This document shows, in pieces, positions 1-8,809 of a stretch of DNA of 64,000 nt (positions within the stretch are counted from its first letter, which is position 1; the number at the start of each line of letters is the position of its first letter). The DNA is taken from the NCBI RefSeq assembly GCF_014648775.1, contig NZ_BMRT01000009.1, positions 186,001 to 250,000 of the forward strand, read 5' to 3'. The stretch is from Streptomyces abikoensis. Its GTDB lineage: Bacteria; Actinomycetota; Actinomycetes; Streptomycetales; Streptomycetaceae. A model generated the notes under the pieces. That model had not been told where the DNA came from and ran no database searches. It saw only the letters and a program-made list of their open reading frames with translations. The position numbers and the translations under genes were made by a program.

Positions 1-270
1 CCGCACATCCACCTGGACCTCGATGTAGCGCGAGAACTCATCAGTGACGTGCCGCAGATCGCGCGGGAGGGTGTGGATCGGCCGTGGCTCGCCCAGCATT
101 TCGCACTCCACGCCGATGATGTGCGAGACCACGTCCCGGACGGACCAGCCGGGACACTCGGTGGCCCGGTTCCAGTCACTCTCGGCCAGGGGGTTGACCA
201 ACTCGTGCACGGATTCGATGGATTGGGTCCAGGCGTCGATCGCGGGCTGAAGGCTGGGGTGGACTGTCAC
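1..270 (-). CDS. Maleylpyruvate isomerase/DinB-like mycothiol-dependent enzyme, N-terminal part
   Basis: The first 90 residues of a gene that runs off the left edge, so its 3' end is missing. The protein starts at a GTG (MTVHPSLQPAIDAW) and contains the stretch ATECPGWSVRDVVSHIIGVE, typical of the MDMPI_N/DinB fold, where the conserved W-x-V-x-D-x-x-x-H segment carries a metal-binding histidine. Proteins of this family in actinomycetes use mycothiol as cofactor; the substrate cannot be told from sequence. It is divergent from the nitrilase-family gene that follows. Confidence 0.8.
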   Translation of the reverse strand, partial: MTVHPSLQPAIDAWTQSIESVHELVNPLAESDWNRATECPGWSVRDVVSHIIGVECEMLGEPRPIHTLPRDLRHVTDEFSRYIEVQVDVR

Positions 271-461
271 GGGCGGATCCCTCGGCGGTGCTGGGCGGCG
301 GCTGCGGTGACGTGGCGGGCGACGGGCGACGGCGGGCCGCGGCGGGCTAGCGGCGGGCTGCGGGGCGAGCGAGGCTGTCGGGGTTCTCACTCGTTAAGTT
401 ACGCTGCGGACGGTCGCCACGGCAGAGGTTTCGTGTGACGCATGCGGAGAGTGGTGGTACT

Positions 462-1241
462 GTGCGCGCTTCCCTGGTCCAGTTCGATGTCGATCCGTTC
501 GAACCGGTCGCCTCGCGCCGCGAGCGCGCCGCCGGGCTCGTCCGGTCGCTGGCCGACAGCGATCTCGTGGTGCTTCCGGAGCTCTGGCCCGTCGGCGCCT
601 TCGCCTTCGAGTCCTTCTCCACCGAGGCCGAGCCCCTCGACGGCCCCACGGCCGAGGTCATGGCGGCGGCCGCCCGGGACGCGGGCGTCTGGCTGCACGC
701 GGGCTCGATCGTCGAACGGGCCGCCGACGGAGCCCTGTTCAACACCTCGCTCGTCTTCTCGCCCGACGGCGCGCTCGTCCGCACGTACCGGAAGATCCAC
801 CGCTTCGGCTTCGACAAGGGCGAGGCGGTCCTGATGAGCGCGGGCACGGACCCCGTCACCGTGCCCCACCCGAAGGCCACGCTGGGCCTGGCGACCTGCT
901 ACGACCTGCGCTTCCCCGAGCTGTTCCGGGCCCTGGTCGACGCGGGCTCGCGGCTCTTCGTCGTCACGGCGGGCTGGCCGGAGCGCCGCCGCGAGCACTG
1001 GACCCTGCTCGCCCGCGCGCGGGCCGTGGAGAACCAGTCCTACGTCCTCGCCTGCGGCACGGCGGGCACCCACGCGGGCGTCGAGCAGGCCGGCCACAGC
1101 ATCGTCGTCGGCCCGTGGGGCGAGGTCCTGGCGGAGGCGGGCGCGGACGAGGAGGTGCTGACCGTCGATCTGGACCCGGCTCGGGTCGACATGGTCCGCG
1201 AGGAATTCCCGGCGCTGAAGGACCGCGTGCTCGGGCGATAG
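462..1241 (+). CDS. Carbon-nitrogen hydrolase (nitrilase superfamily)
   Basis: A cytoplasmic amidase-type hydrolase of about 259 residues, the usual size for single-domain members. The catalytic Glu-Lys-Cys triad is visible: Glu40 in VVLPELW, Lys in YRKIHRFGF and Cys in ATCYDLRFPELFR. The motif SYVLACG and the C-terminal GPWGEVLAEA are also family signatures. I prefer the GTG at 462 (VRASLVQFDV), preceded by GGAGAG with a 10-nt gap, because family members begin with this beta strand. A GTG at 435 in the same frame, preceded by GAGG, is the alternative. The substrate is unknown; related proteins act on small amides such as omega-amidase substrates. Confidence 0.88.
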   Translation: MRASLVQFDVDPFEPVASRRERAAGLVRSLADSDLVVLPELWPVGAFAFESFSTEAEPLDGPTAEVMAAAARDAGVWLHAGSIVERAADGALFNTSLVFSPDGALVRTYRKIHRFGFDKGEAVLMSAGTDPVTVPHPKATLGLATCYDLRFPELFRALVDAGSRLFVVTAGWPERRREHWTLLARARAVENQSYVLACGTAGTHAGVEQAGHSIVVGPWGEVLAEAGADEEVLTVDLDPARVDMVREEFPALKDRVLGR

Positions 1242-1327
1242 CCCAGGATTCGCCGTTTCATCGGATATTCATATTTCGCCGGGTGATCTGTGGAAGACCG
1301 CCGGGCCCGATGTTGTTGGATGGACGC

Positions 1328-3142
1328 ATGGCTGCTTCTCATGCTCGTGTCCGCGCCCCTGAACTGACCGGAAAAGGCGGCTGGCTGAACACCGGCGGCA
1401 CCGCCCTGACCCTCGCCGACCTGCGGGGTCGCATCGTGATACTGGATTTCTGGACGTTCTGCTGTGTGAACTGCCTGCACGTCCTGGACGAGCTCCGCGA
1501 GCTCGAGGAGAAACACCGCGACACCGTGGTGATCATCGGCGTCCACTCGCCGAAGTTCGTCCACGAGGCCGACCACCAGGCCGTCGTCGACGCCGTCGAG
1601 CGCTACGGGGTCCACCACCCCGTCCTCGACGACCCCGAGCTCGCCACCTGGAAGCAGTACGCGGTCCGGGCCTGGCCCACGCTCGTCGTCATCGACCCCG
1701 AGGGCTACGTCGTCGCCCAGCACGCCGGCGAGGGCCACGCCCACGCCCTCGCCAAGCTGGTCGAGGAGCTGGAGGCGGCCCACGACGCCAAGGGCACCCT
1801 GCGGCGCGGCGACGGCCCCTACGTCGCCCCCGAGCCGGTCGCCGGCGATCTGCGCTTCCCCGGCAAGGCGCTGCCGCTGCCCGACGGCGGCTTCCTCGTC
1901 TCCGACTCCACCCGGCACCAGCTCGTCGAGTTCGCCGCCGACGGCGAGACCGTCGTCCGCCGCGTCGGCACGGGCGAGCGCGGCCTCGTCGACGGCCCGG
2001 CCGCCACCGCCGCCTTCAGCGAGCCCCAGGGCCTCGCCCTGCTGCCCGACGGCACGGTGATCGTCGCCGACACCGTCAACCACGCGCTGCGCGCCTACGA
2101 CCCCGCCACCGGCGCCGTGACGACCGTCGCCGGCACCGGGAAGCAGTGGTGGCAGGGCTCGCCGACGGACGGCCCGGCCCGCGAGGTCGACCTCTCCTCC
2201 CCCTGGGACGTCGCCTGGTTCGACGGCCGCGTCTGGATCGCCATGGCGGGCGTCCACCAGCTGTGGACGTACGACCCGCAGGCCGGCACCGTCCGCGTCG
2301 CCGCCGGGACGACCAACGAGGGCCTGGTGGACGGCCCCGCCGCCGAGGCGTGGTTCGCCCAGCCGTCCGGGCTCGCGGTCTCCGCCGACGGCGAGCGGCT
2401 CTGGCTCGCCGACTCGGAGACGTCCGCGCTGCGCTGGATCGACCGCGAGGGCACGGTGCGCACCGCCGTGGGCGCCGGCCTCTTCGACTTCGGCCACCGC
2501 GACGGCGACGCCGCCCAGGCCCTCCTCCAGCACCCCCTCGGCGTCACCGCCCTGCCCGACGGCTCGGTGGCCGTCTCCGACACCTACAACCACGCGCTGC
2601 GCCGCTACGACCCGGCGACGGGCGAGGTGTCGACGCTGGCGACGGATCTGCGGGAGCCCTCGGACGCCGTCCTGGTCGGTGAGGACATCGTCGTGGTCGA
2701 GTCCGCCCGGCACCGGCTGACGCGGCTGCGGCTGCCGGAGGAGGCCGTGCGGGTGGAGTCCGTCGCCCACCGCACCCGGCGCGAGGCCACGGAGATCGCC
2801 CCGGGCGCGCTCCGGCTGGACGTGGTCTTCCAGGCGCCCGCCGGGCAGAAGCTCGACACCCGCTACGGGCCGTCGACGCGGCTGCTGGTCAGCTCCACCC
2901 CGCCGGAGCTCCTCGCGGAGGGCGCCGGGAAGGGCACGGACCTCAGCCGTGAGCTGCGGCTCGCGGACGGGGTGACAGAAGGTGTCCTCCACGTCTCGGC
3001 CATGGCGGCGTCCTGCGACGACGACCCCGAGAACGAGTACCCGGCGTGCCACGTCCACCAGCAGGACTGGGGCGTCCCCGTGCGGGTGGTCCCCGGCGGC
3101 GCGGACCGGCTGCCGCTGGTCCTGGCGGGGCTGGACGGGTAG
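1328..3142 (+). CDS. Thioredoxin-fold protein with NHL/beta-propeller repeats
   Basis: About 604 residues. The N-terminal 150 residues form a TlpA/thioredoxin-like domain with the redox motif CVNC in WTFCCVNCLHVLDEL. The middle 350 residues hold NHL-type repeats (for example GLALLPDGTVIVADTVNHAL and GVTALPDGSVAVSDTYNHAL), which fold as a beta propeller. The C-terminal 120 residues are a separate beta-rich region. There is no signal peptide, so a cytoplasmic location is likely. The same domain order as in human NHLRC2 is seen; the biochemical role is not established. An in-frame ATG at 1310 is an alternative start. It converges on the DUF4232 gene with only 41 bp between stops. Confidence 0.85.
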   Translation: MAASHARVRAPELTGKGGWLNTGGTALTLADLRGRIVILDFWTFCCVNCLHVLDELRELEEKHRDTVVIIGVHSPKFVHEADHQAVVDAVERYGVHHPVLDDPELATWKQYAVRAWPTLVVIDPEGYVVAQHAGEGHAHALAKLVEELEAAHDAKGTLRRGDGPYVAPEPVAGDLRFPGKALPLPDGGFLVSDSTRHQLVEFAADGETVVRRVGTGERGLVDGPAATAAFSEPQGLALLPDGTVIVADTVNHALRAYDPATGAVTTVAGTGKQWWQGSPTDGPAREVDLSSPWDVAWFDGRVWIAMAGVHQLWTYDPQAGTVRVAAGTTNEGLVDGPAAEAWFAQPSGLAVSADGERLWLADSETSALRWIDREGTVRTAVGAGLFDFGHRDGDAAQALLQHPLGVTALPDGSVAVSDTYNHALRRYDPATGEVSTLATDLREPSDAVLVGEDIVVVESARHRLTRLRLPEEAVRVESVAHRTRREATEIAPGALRLDVVFQAPAGQKLDTRYGPSTRLLVSSTPPELLAEGAGKGTDLSRELRLADGVTEGVLHVSAMAASCDDDPENEYPACHVHQQDWGVPVRVVPGGADRLPLVLAGLDG

Positions 3143-3183
3143 GGGGAGCCCGGGGCCCCGGCGGTCAGCCGGGTGCCCCGGGA

Positions 3184-3816
3184 TCACCACTTCAGGGCGG
3201 CGTCCTCCGCGTCGAGCCAGTACGTCGTGCGTGCCGAGTCGTCCACGTGCAGCGAGCCGCCCGGCGCGGGCGCCGAGGACGGGTCGCCGGCGAGGGGGTC
3301 GCCGACCGGGGTCTGGAAGGTGACCGACAGCTGCTTGGCGTCCCGGCCGGTGCCGCCCGAGCCGTCCGCGGCGGAGGCCAGCACCCCCGCGTAGGCCGAC
3401 TTGCCCGGGGCGATCGTGACCTTGCCCTTCGGCTTGCTCTCCTCGACCGCGATCGCCGTGGCCTGGTCCTGGTCGAAGCGCAGGAACGGGAAGCCATAGG
3501 CGGTGCAGGGAGACTTGGAGGTGTTCGTCGCCACCAGCAGGACGTGGTTGACGGGCGACTTCACGGCCCTGGTCTCGATCTTCACGGTGCCGGGGCCGCA
3601 GGCGTCGCCCTTCTCCTGCTCCTGGCCGTTCTCGTCGTCGGAGGTGGTCTCCCCGCCCGCCTCGTCCCCGCCGGTGGCCGCGTCGGCCGCGATCTGCCCG
3701 TCCTTGGCCGCCTTGGTCTCCTCGCCGTCCGAGCCGCCACAGGCGGTGAGCGTGAGGGCGGCCGTGGCGGTGAGCGCGGAGACGGTGACGGCGAACCGCA
3801 GGGTGCGGGTGGTCAT
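3184..3816 (-). CDS. DUF4232 secreted lipoprotein
   Basis: A 210-residue exported protein. A signal sequence with a hydrophobic core ends in the lipobox LTAC, followed by GGSDGEE, so Cys26 is probably lipid-modified. A charged low-complexity linker of about 60 residues leads to a DUF4232 domain, with the pattern CGPGTVKIE, a region like NTSKSPCTAYGFPFL, and a C-terminal beta strand LSVTFQTP. DUF4232 proteins are frequent on the Streptomyces cell surface; their function is unknown. Confidence 0.85.
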   Translation of the reverse strand: MTTRTLRFAVTVSALTATAALTLTACGGSDGEETKAAKDGQIAADAATGGDEAGGETTSDDENGQEQEKGDACGPGTVKIETRAVKSPVNHVLLVATNTSKSPCTAYGFPFLRFDQDQATAIAVEESKPKGKVTIAPGKSAYAGVLASAADGSGGTGRDAKQLSVTFQTPVGDPLAGDPSSAPAPGGSLHVDDSARTTYWLDAEDAALKW

Positions 3817-3922
3817 GGTGCTTCCCCCGGGGGGTGGGACGGACGTATGACGTGTGAAGGCTGTATATCAGCCCCGGGTAGCGACCAACGAGAACGATCA
3901 GTCAGGAACGATCAGTCGGCGA

Positions 3923-5215
3923 TCATCCCTCAAGGAAAGCGGTCAGCGCGGCGGCGAGAAGATGGGGGTCCTCGGCGCCGCAGAGCTCGCGCGCGGAGTG
4001 CATCGAGAGAATCGCCACACCGATGTCGACCGTGGCGATGCCGTGCCGCGCCGCCGTGATCGGGCCGATGGTGGTGCCGCACGGCACGGCGTTGTTGGAG
4101 ACGAAGTGCTGCCACGGCACCCCGGCCCGCTCGCAGGCGCCGGCGAAGACGGCCCGTCCGGCGCCGTCGGTGGCGTAGCGCTGGTTGACGTTGACCTTGA
4201 GGATGGGGCCGCCGTTGGGCATCGGGTGGTGGCCCGGCTCGTGGCGCTCGGCGTAGTTGGGGTGGACGGCGTGGCCGGTGTCGGAGGAGAGGCAGATCGT
4301 GCCGGCGAAGGCGCGGGCCCGGTCCTCGAACGTGCCGCCGCGGGAGAGGACGGAGCGCTCCAGGACGTTGCCGAGCAGCGGGCCCTCGGCGCCGGTGTCG
4401 GACTGGCTGCCGTTCTCCTCGTGGTCGAAGGCGGCCAGCACGGGGATGTACGGCAGGCTCGCGGAGGAGGAGGCGGCGATGAGGGCGGCGATACCGGCGT
4501 GCACGGAGAGCAGGTTGTCCATGCGCGGGCCGGCCAGCAGCTCGCGGTCGCGGCCGAGGTAGGCGGGTGCCTCGACGCTGTGCAGCATCAGGTCCCAGCC
4601 GCGGATCTCATCGGCCGCGACGCCGGTCTCCTCGGCGACGAAGCGGATCAGATCGCCCTGGCCCACCTCGCCGAGGCCCCAGATGGGCGTCATGTGGCGC
4701 TGCTTGTCGAGCTTCAGGCCGTCCTGGTTGACCCCTCGGTCGAGGTGGATGGCGAGCTGCGGGACGCGCATGAGCGGGCGGTCGACGTTGACGAGCCGGT
4801 GGCTGCCGTCGCTCAGGGTGATCCGGCCGGAGAGGCCGAGGTCGCGGTCGAGCCAGGTGTTGAGCAGCGTGCCGCCGTAGAGCTCGACGGCGACCTGCCG
4901 CCAGCCGTGCGAGGACGTGTCGGGCAGGGGCTTGATCCGCAGGTTGGGGGAGTCGGTGTGCGCGCCGACGACGCGGAACGGGGTGGCCGGGGTGGCCCCG
5001 TCGGGCACGTACCAGGCGATGACGGCGCCGCCCCGGCGCACGTACATCCCGCCGGTGCGGCCGTCCCAGGCGTCGGTCTCCATGACCTCGCGGAAACCGG
5101 CCTTCTCCAGCCGCTCCGCGGTGTTGGCCACCACGTGGTACGGCGAGGGGCTGGCCGCGAGGAAGGACATCAGGTCGTCGGTGTGGCCGCGGTCGAAGCG
5201 GTGCGCAGAGCTCAT
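3923..5215 (-). CDS. M18 family aminopeptidase
   Basis: A 430-residue cytosolic zinc aminopeptidase that removes N-terminal, typically acidic or neutral, residues from peptides. The metal-binding and catalytic set is visible in order: His in GAHTDSPNLRIKP, Asp/Glu in FDHEENGS, Asp in SSDTGHAVHPNY and the C-terminal His in MHSARELCG. The length fits the family. It lies downstream of the acyl-CoA dehydrogenase on the same strand, but a strong hairpin at 5235-5276 lies between them, so it is probably transcribed separately. Confidence 0.95.
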   Translation of the reverse strand: MSSAHRFDRGHTDDLMSFLAASPSPYHVVANTAERLEKAGFREVMETDAWDGRTGGMYVRRGGAVIAWYVPDGATPATPFRVVGAHTDSPNLRIKPLPDTSSHGWRQVAVELYGGTLLNTWLDRDLGLSGRITLSDGSHRLVNVDRPLMRVPQLAIHLDRGVNQDGLKLDKQRHMTPIWGLGEVGQGDLIRFVAEETGVAADEIRGWDLMLHSVEAPAYLGRDRELLAGPRMDNLLSVHAGIAALIAASSSASLPYIPVLAAFDHEENGSQSDTGAEGPLLGNVLERSVLSRGGTFEDRARAFAGTICLSSDTGHAVHPNYAERHEPGHHPMPNGGPILKVNVNQRYATDGAGRAVFAGACERAGVPWQHFVSNNAVPCGTTIGPITAARHGIATVDIGVAILSMHSARELCGAEDPHLLAAALTAFLEG

Positions 5216-5234
5216 GGCCTCAGAATAAGGATCA

Positions 5235-5276
5235 GGGCAAGAGCCGGACGGGGCTTTGCGCGTCCGGCTCCTGCCC
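5235..5276 (-). terminator. Intergenic hairpin, likely terminator of the acyl-CoA dehydrogenase gene
   Basis: Arms of 15 bp at 5235-5249 and 5262-5276 pair with one A-C mismatch around a 12-nt loop. The hairpin starts 45 bp past the dehydrogenase stop codon. There is no U-tract, as is common in Streptomyces. Confidence 0.7.
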
Positions 5277-5320
5277 TTGGGTGCTTACGGGAACGGCTTC
5301 CTCGGAAGGCGGCCTCTCCC

Positions 5321-7150
5321 TTAGAAGGCGGCCTCGTCCAGCTCCATCAGGGACTGGTCGACGGACTCGGCGAGCGCGCGCTCGACGGCGAGGGCCGGCA
5401 GGACCGTGTGGGCGAAGAACTTCGCCGCCGCGATCTTGCCCGTGTAGAAGGCCTTGTCCTTGGCGGAGGCGGTCGGCAGCTTCTCGGCCGCCACGGCCGC
5501 GCCCTTGAGGAGCAGGTAGGCGACGACGACGTCACCGGAGGCCATCAGCAGGCGGGTGGTGTTCAGGCCCACCTTGTAGATGGACTTGACGTCCTTCTCG
5601 GTGGCGGCGAGGTCGGTCAGCATGGCGCCGACGATGCCCTCCAGGTCCACCGCGGCCGTCGCGAGCTTCTCGCGGGCCTCGGCGAGCTCCTCGCCGCCGG
5701 CGGCCTCGGCGAGGAACTTCTTGATCTCCTCGGAGAGGATGGTGAGCGCCTGGCCCTGGTCGCGGACGATCTTCCGGAAGAAGAAGTCCTGGCCCTGGAT
5801 GGCGGTGGTGCCCTCGTAGAGGGTGTCGATCTTGGCGTCCCGGATGTACTGCTCGATCGGGTACTCCTGGAGGTACCCGGAGCCGCCGAAGGTCTGGAGC
5901 GACTGGTGGGACAGCAGCTCGTAGGACTTCTCGGAGCCGTAGCCCTTGACGATGGGCAGCAGCAGGTCGTTGAGGCCGTGGAGGGCCTTGGCGTCCTCGC
6001 CCGCGGCCTCCTTGACGGCGATCTCGTCCTGGACGGTCGCGGTGTAGAGGACGAGGGCGCGCATGCCCTCCGCGTACGCCTTCTGCGTCATCAGCGAGCG
6101 GCGGACGTCGGGGTGGTGGGTGATGGTGACCTTGGGCGCGGTCTTGTCCATGAAGTTCGCCAGGTCCGGGCCCTGCACGCGCTCCTTGGCGTACTCCAGC
6201 GCGTTGAGGTAGCCGGTGGAGAGGGTGGCGATGGCCTTCGTGCCGACCATCATCCGGGCGAACTCGATGATCATGAACATCTGGCGGATGCCGTCGTGCT
6301 TGTCACCGATGAGCCAGCCCTTGGCGGGGTGCTTGTCGCCGAAGGTCATCTCGCAGGTGTTGGAGGCCTTGAGGCCCATCTTGTGCTCGACGTTGGTGGC
6401 GTAGACGCCGTTGCGCGCGCCCAGCTCGCCGGTCTCGAAGTCGAACTCGTACTTCGGCACGAGGAAGAGGGAGAGGCCCTTGGTGCCGGGGCCGGCGCCC
6501 TCGGGGCGGGCCAGGACGTAGTGGAGGATGTTCTCCGCCATGTCGTGCTCACCCGAGGTGATGAAGCGCTTGACGCCCTCGATGTGCCAGGAGCCGTCCT
6601 CCTGCTGGACGGCCTTGGTGCGGCCGGCGCCCACGTCCGAGCCCGCGTCGGGCTCGGTGAGGACCATGGTGGAGCCCCACTGCTTCTCCACCGCGATCTT
6701 CGCGATGTGCTTCTGCTGCTCGGTGCCCTCGTCGAAGAGGATGCCCGCGAACGCGGGGCCCGAGGAGTACATCCAGATGGCGGGGTTGGAGCCGAGGATC
6801 GCCTCCGCGTACGCCCAGATCAGGGAGCGCGGCGCGGTGGTGCCGCCGATCTCCTCCGGGATGCCCAGACGCCACCACTCGGCGTCCATGAACGCCTTGT
6901 AGCTCTTCTTGAACGAGGCCGGGATCGGGGCCGTGTTGGTCTCCGGGTCGAAGACCGGCGGGTTGCGGTCGGTGTCCGCGAAGGACTCGGCCAGCTCGTT
7001 CTCCGAGAGGCGGGTGATCTCCGAGAGGACGCTCTTCGCGGTCTCGACGTCCATCTCCGCGAACGGGCCGGAGCCGTACGCCTTGTCGCGGCCGAGGACC
7101 TCGAAGAGGTTGAACTCGATGTCGCGAAGATTCGACTTGTAGTGGCCCAT
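5321..7150 (-). CDS. Acyl-CoA dehydrogenase with C-terminal extension
   Basis: A 609-residue FAD enzyme that oxidises fatty acyl-CoA to trans-2-enoyl-CoA in beta-oxidation. The first 480 residues hold the standard N, middle and C acyl-CoA dehydrogenase domains, with the flavin-binding stretch MVLTEPDAGSDVGAG, and QTFGGSGYLQEYPIEQYIRD near the C-terminal domain end. About 120 further residues form the extra helical domain of the long-form family. I chose ATG 7150 (MGHYKSNLRDIEFNLFEVLG) because CGGAG lies 9-10 nt upstream and because the longer frame would run through a palindromic operator-like site at 7194-7230. Electrons would pass to ETF and then to an EtfD-like protein such as the one at 52007-54280. 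Confidence 0.93.
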   Translation of the reverse strand: MGHYKSNLRDIEFNLFEVLGRDKAYGSGPFAEMDVETAKSVLSEITRLSENELAESFADTDRNPPVFDPETNTAPIPASFKKSYKAFMDAEWWRLGIPEEIGGTTAPRSLIWAYAEAILGSNPAIWMYSSGPAFAGILFDEGTEQQKHIAKIAVEKQWGSTMVLTEPDAGSDVGAGRTKAVQQEDGSWHIEGVKRFITSGEHDMAENILHYVLARPEGAGPGTKGLSLFLVPKYEFDFETGELGARNGVYATNVEHKMGLKASNTCEMTFGDKHPAKGWLIGDKHDGIRQMFMIIEFARMMVGTKAIATLSTGYLNALEYAKERVQGPDLANFMDKTAPKVTITHHPDVRRSLMTQKAYAEGMRALVLYTATVQDEIAVKEAAGEDAKALHGLNDLLLPIVKGYGSEKSYELLSHQSLQTFGGSGYLQEYPIEQYIRDAKIDTLYEGTTAIQGQDFFFRKIVRDQGQALTILSEEIKKFLAEAAGGEELAEAREKLATAAVDLEGIVGAMLTDLAATEKDVKSIYKVGLNTTRLLMASGDVVVAYLLLKGAAVAAEKLPTASAKDKAFYTGKIAAAKFFAHTVLPALAVERALAESVDQSLMELDEAAF

Positions 7151-7193
7151 GACAGACGGCTCCGTAGGTGACGGGAGGGCGATCCTCTGTGCG

Positions 7194-7230
7194 TACCGGT
7201 CAGTAAGCAGCATGATGCTACCCACCGGTA
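7194..7230. promoter_or_regulatory. Long inverted repeat upstream of the acyl-CoA dehydrogenase gene, candidate operator
   Basis: A 37-bp imperfect palindrome. Each outer arm reads TACCGGT, then two variable bases, then GTA, mirrored on the other side. It lies 44-80 bp upstream of the chosen start codon, where a TetR-type fatty-acid regulator could act. The regulator is not identified in this window. Confidence 0.5.
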
Positions 7231-7290
7231 ATAAGAAGCAAGACCTGATCGGCCAACTGTGACCCGTACGACCCTCTAGGCTTTGGAGTC

Positions 7291-7743
7291 ATGTACGGCT
7301 ACGACCAGAACGCGGCACAGCAGGGCTACGCGCCCCCGCAGCAGCCCGGCGGCTACGGCGAGCAGCCGCTGTACCCCGAGCCGTCGCCCCCGTCGCTCGC
7401 CGACGCGGTCCGGGCCTTCACCACGGGTCAGATGTCCGCCGAGGACTTCCAGACGGTCTTCTCGAACTCCAAGGTCTACTGCCCGCGCGGGGAGAACCCC
7501 GGTTTCCTCGCGCTCCACAACACCCAGCAGCCGGTGATCCCGATGTTCACCTCGCTGAAGGAGCTGCGGCGGTACGCGGGCAAGGAGTCCAAGTACTTCG
7601 TCATCACCGGCGCGGAGGTCCTGGACCTGCTGCCGACCGGCTACGGCTTCGTCCTCGACATGGAGGGCGACCACCGCATGGTCTTCGACGCGAAGTCGGT
7701 GGAGCAGATGGTGGACTTCGCGATGCGGCGGATGTATGGCTAG
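7291..7743 (+). CDS. SseB-family protein
   Basis: A 150-residue cytosolic protein starting MYGYDQNAAQQGYAPPQQPG. A 35-residue Gly/Gln/Pro/Tyr-rich tail precedes a domain resembling the SseB N-terminal region (SKVYCPRGENPGFLALHN, then MFTSLKELRRYAG and LLPTGYGFVLD). SseB-like proteins are widespread in actinomycetes with no firm function. The start is supported by GGAG a few bases upstream. The gene is divergent from the acyl-CoA dehydrogenase. Confidence 0.75.
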   Translation: MYGYDQNAAQQGYAPPQQPGGYGEQPLYPEPSPPSLADAVRAFTTGQMSAEDFQTVFSNSKVYCPRGENPGFLALHNTQQPVIPMFTSLKELRRYAGKESKYFVITGAEVLDLLPTGYGFVLDMEGDHRMVFDAKSVEQMVDFAMRRMYG

Positions 7744-7795
7744 ACGCCATTGCTTCGCAGACGGCTGAGTTCTACGCACGGTTCCGCACAGGGTT

Positions 7796-8722
7796 CTACG
7801 CACGCGTCGCGCGCTCGTACAGCCGCTTGACGGCGGGTCCGAAGTACGACGCGTAGGACGTCTCCTCGTCGCCGCCCTCGTCCTTGCCGCCGAGGACGCC
7901 GACGAGCGTTCCCAGGCCCGTCCCCCGGTCCACGTCCGTCAGGAACGGGCTGCCGCTCGTGCCGTTGGGCAGCCCCTCGCAGTCGAAGCGGAGCTGGGTG
8001 TCGCCCTCGCCTGCCGTGGTGTTGCGGCAGGCCACGGGCCGCTCCTCGTCGTTCGGGTAGCCCAGCACCTGGGTGGGCCGCTCGCGCGGCGGGTCGAAGC
8101 GCACCCGCTCCGCCCCCGTCACCCGCTCGACGGGCGGGCCGCCCTTCGCGGGACGGACGCGCAGGAACGCCACGTCGTGGTCGGGGTCCCGGTCGGCCGC
8201 CCACTCCGGGTCGATGTCGATGGAGGTCGGCACCCACACACCGTAGGGAGCCGTCTCGTCCTGGTAGCCCGGGACGAAGGCGAGGTCGGTGCGGAAGCCG
8301 TCCATGTACACGCAGTGCGCGGCGGTGACGACGAGATCGCCCGCCGGGCTGTGCACCACGCTCGCGGTGCAGCCGTGCGCCGGGACGCCCTCGGCGGTGT
8401 AGAACAGCGGCCCCACGGCGGGGGAGGGCGCCGCCTCCGCCGCCGAGGGCGGCTGCGCGGCGGACGCCGGCGCGGCGTCGGCGGGGCCGGCCTGCGGCGG
8501 GGCGTTCAGCGGCGCGGGGGCGGCCTGCCCGGGGATCCGCAGGACGCCCTTCAGCGCCTCCGCCGCCGCGTCGGCCGCCGCCTTCTGCTGTCTGTAGTGC
8601 CCGGTCGCGTCACCGGCGGCCAGGGGCGCGTCCGCGGCCGGGCCGCGGCTCGCCACGAGGATGCCCAGGGCGGCGAGGGCCAGCACTGTGACGGAGACGA
8701 GAGCGACGTGAGTCGGGCGCAT
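7796..8722 (-). CDS. Secreted trypsin-like serine protease
   Basis: A 308-residue exported protein with an N-terminal hydrophobic segment (HVALVSVTVLALAALGILVA) serving as signal peptide or anchor, then an Ala/Pro-rich linker of about 80 residues. The catalytic triad of family S1 is visible: His in VVTAAHCVY, Asp in DHDVAFLRV and Ser in NGTSGSPFL. A cysteine pair near the histidine (GCTAS and AAHC) fits the usual disulfide. Substrate unknown. Confidence 0.9.
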   Translation of the reverse strand: MRPTHVALVSVTVLALAALGILVASRGPAADAPLAAGDATGHYRQQKAAADAAAEALKGVLRIPGQAAPAPLNAPPQAGPADAAPASAAQPPSAAEAAPSPAVGPLFYTAEGVPAHGCTASVVHSPAGDLVVTAAHCVYMDGFRTDLAFVPGYQDETAPYGVWVPTSIDIDPEWAADRDPDHDVAFLRVRPAKGGPPVERVTGAERVRFDPPRERPTQVLGYPNDEERPVACRNTTAGEGDTQLRFDCEGLPNGTSGSPFLTDVDRGTGLGTLVGVLGGKDEGGDEETSYASYFGPAVKRLYERATRA

Positions 8723-8787
8723 TGATCAAGTGTCCCTCTTCCGGGAACGGATCCACCGGGCACGGACCCTCCGGGAATGTACGGGCC

Positions 8788-8809
8788 TTGAATGTGGTTC
8801 ACCATTCAA
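8788..8809. promoter_or_regulatory. Inverted repeat before the pirin remnant, candidate operator
   Basis: Perfect 7-bp arms TTGAATG and CATTCAA separated by 8 bp. A spaced TTGAA/TTCAA palindrome is the usual form of a MarR-type site. It overlaps the first in-frame ATG of the pirin frame, which suggests that the native start lies downstream of that ATG. Confidence 0.45.

Noticed and set aside
3854..7171. A 1105-codon open frame on the plus strand
   Set aside because: It is antisense to the aminopeptidase and acyl-CoA dehydrogenase genes. High GC leaves the complementary frame open; the residues are Gly/Arg/Val/Leu-rich with no family motif.
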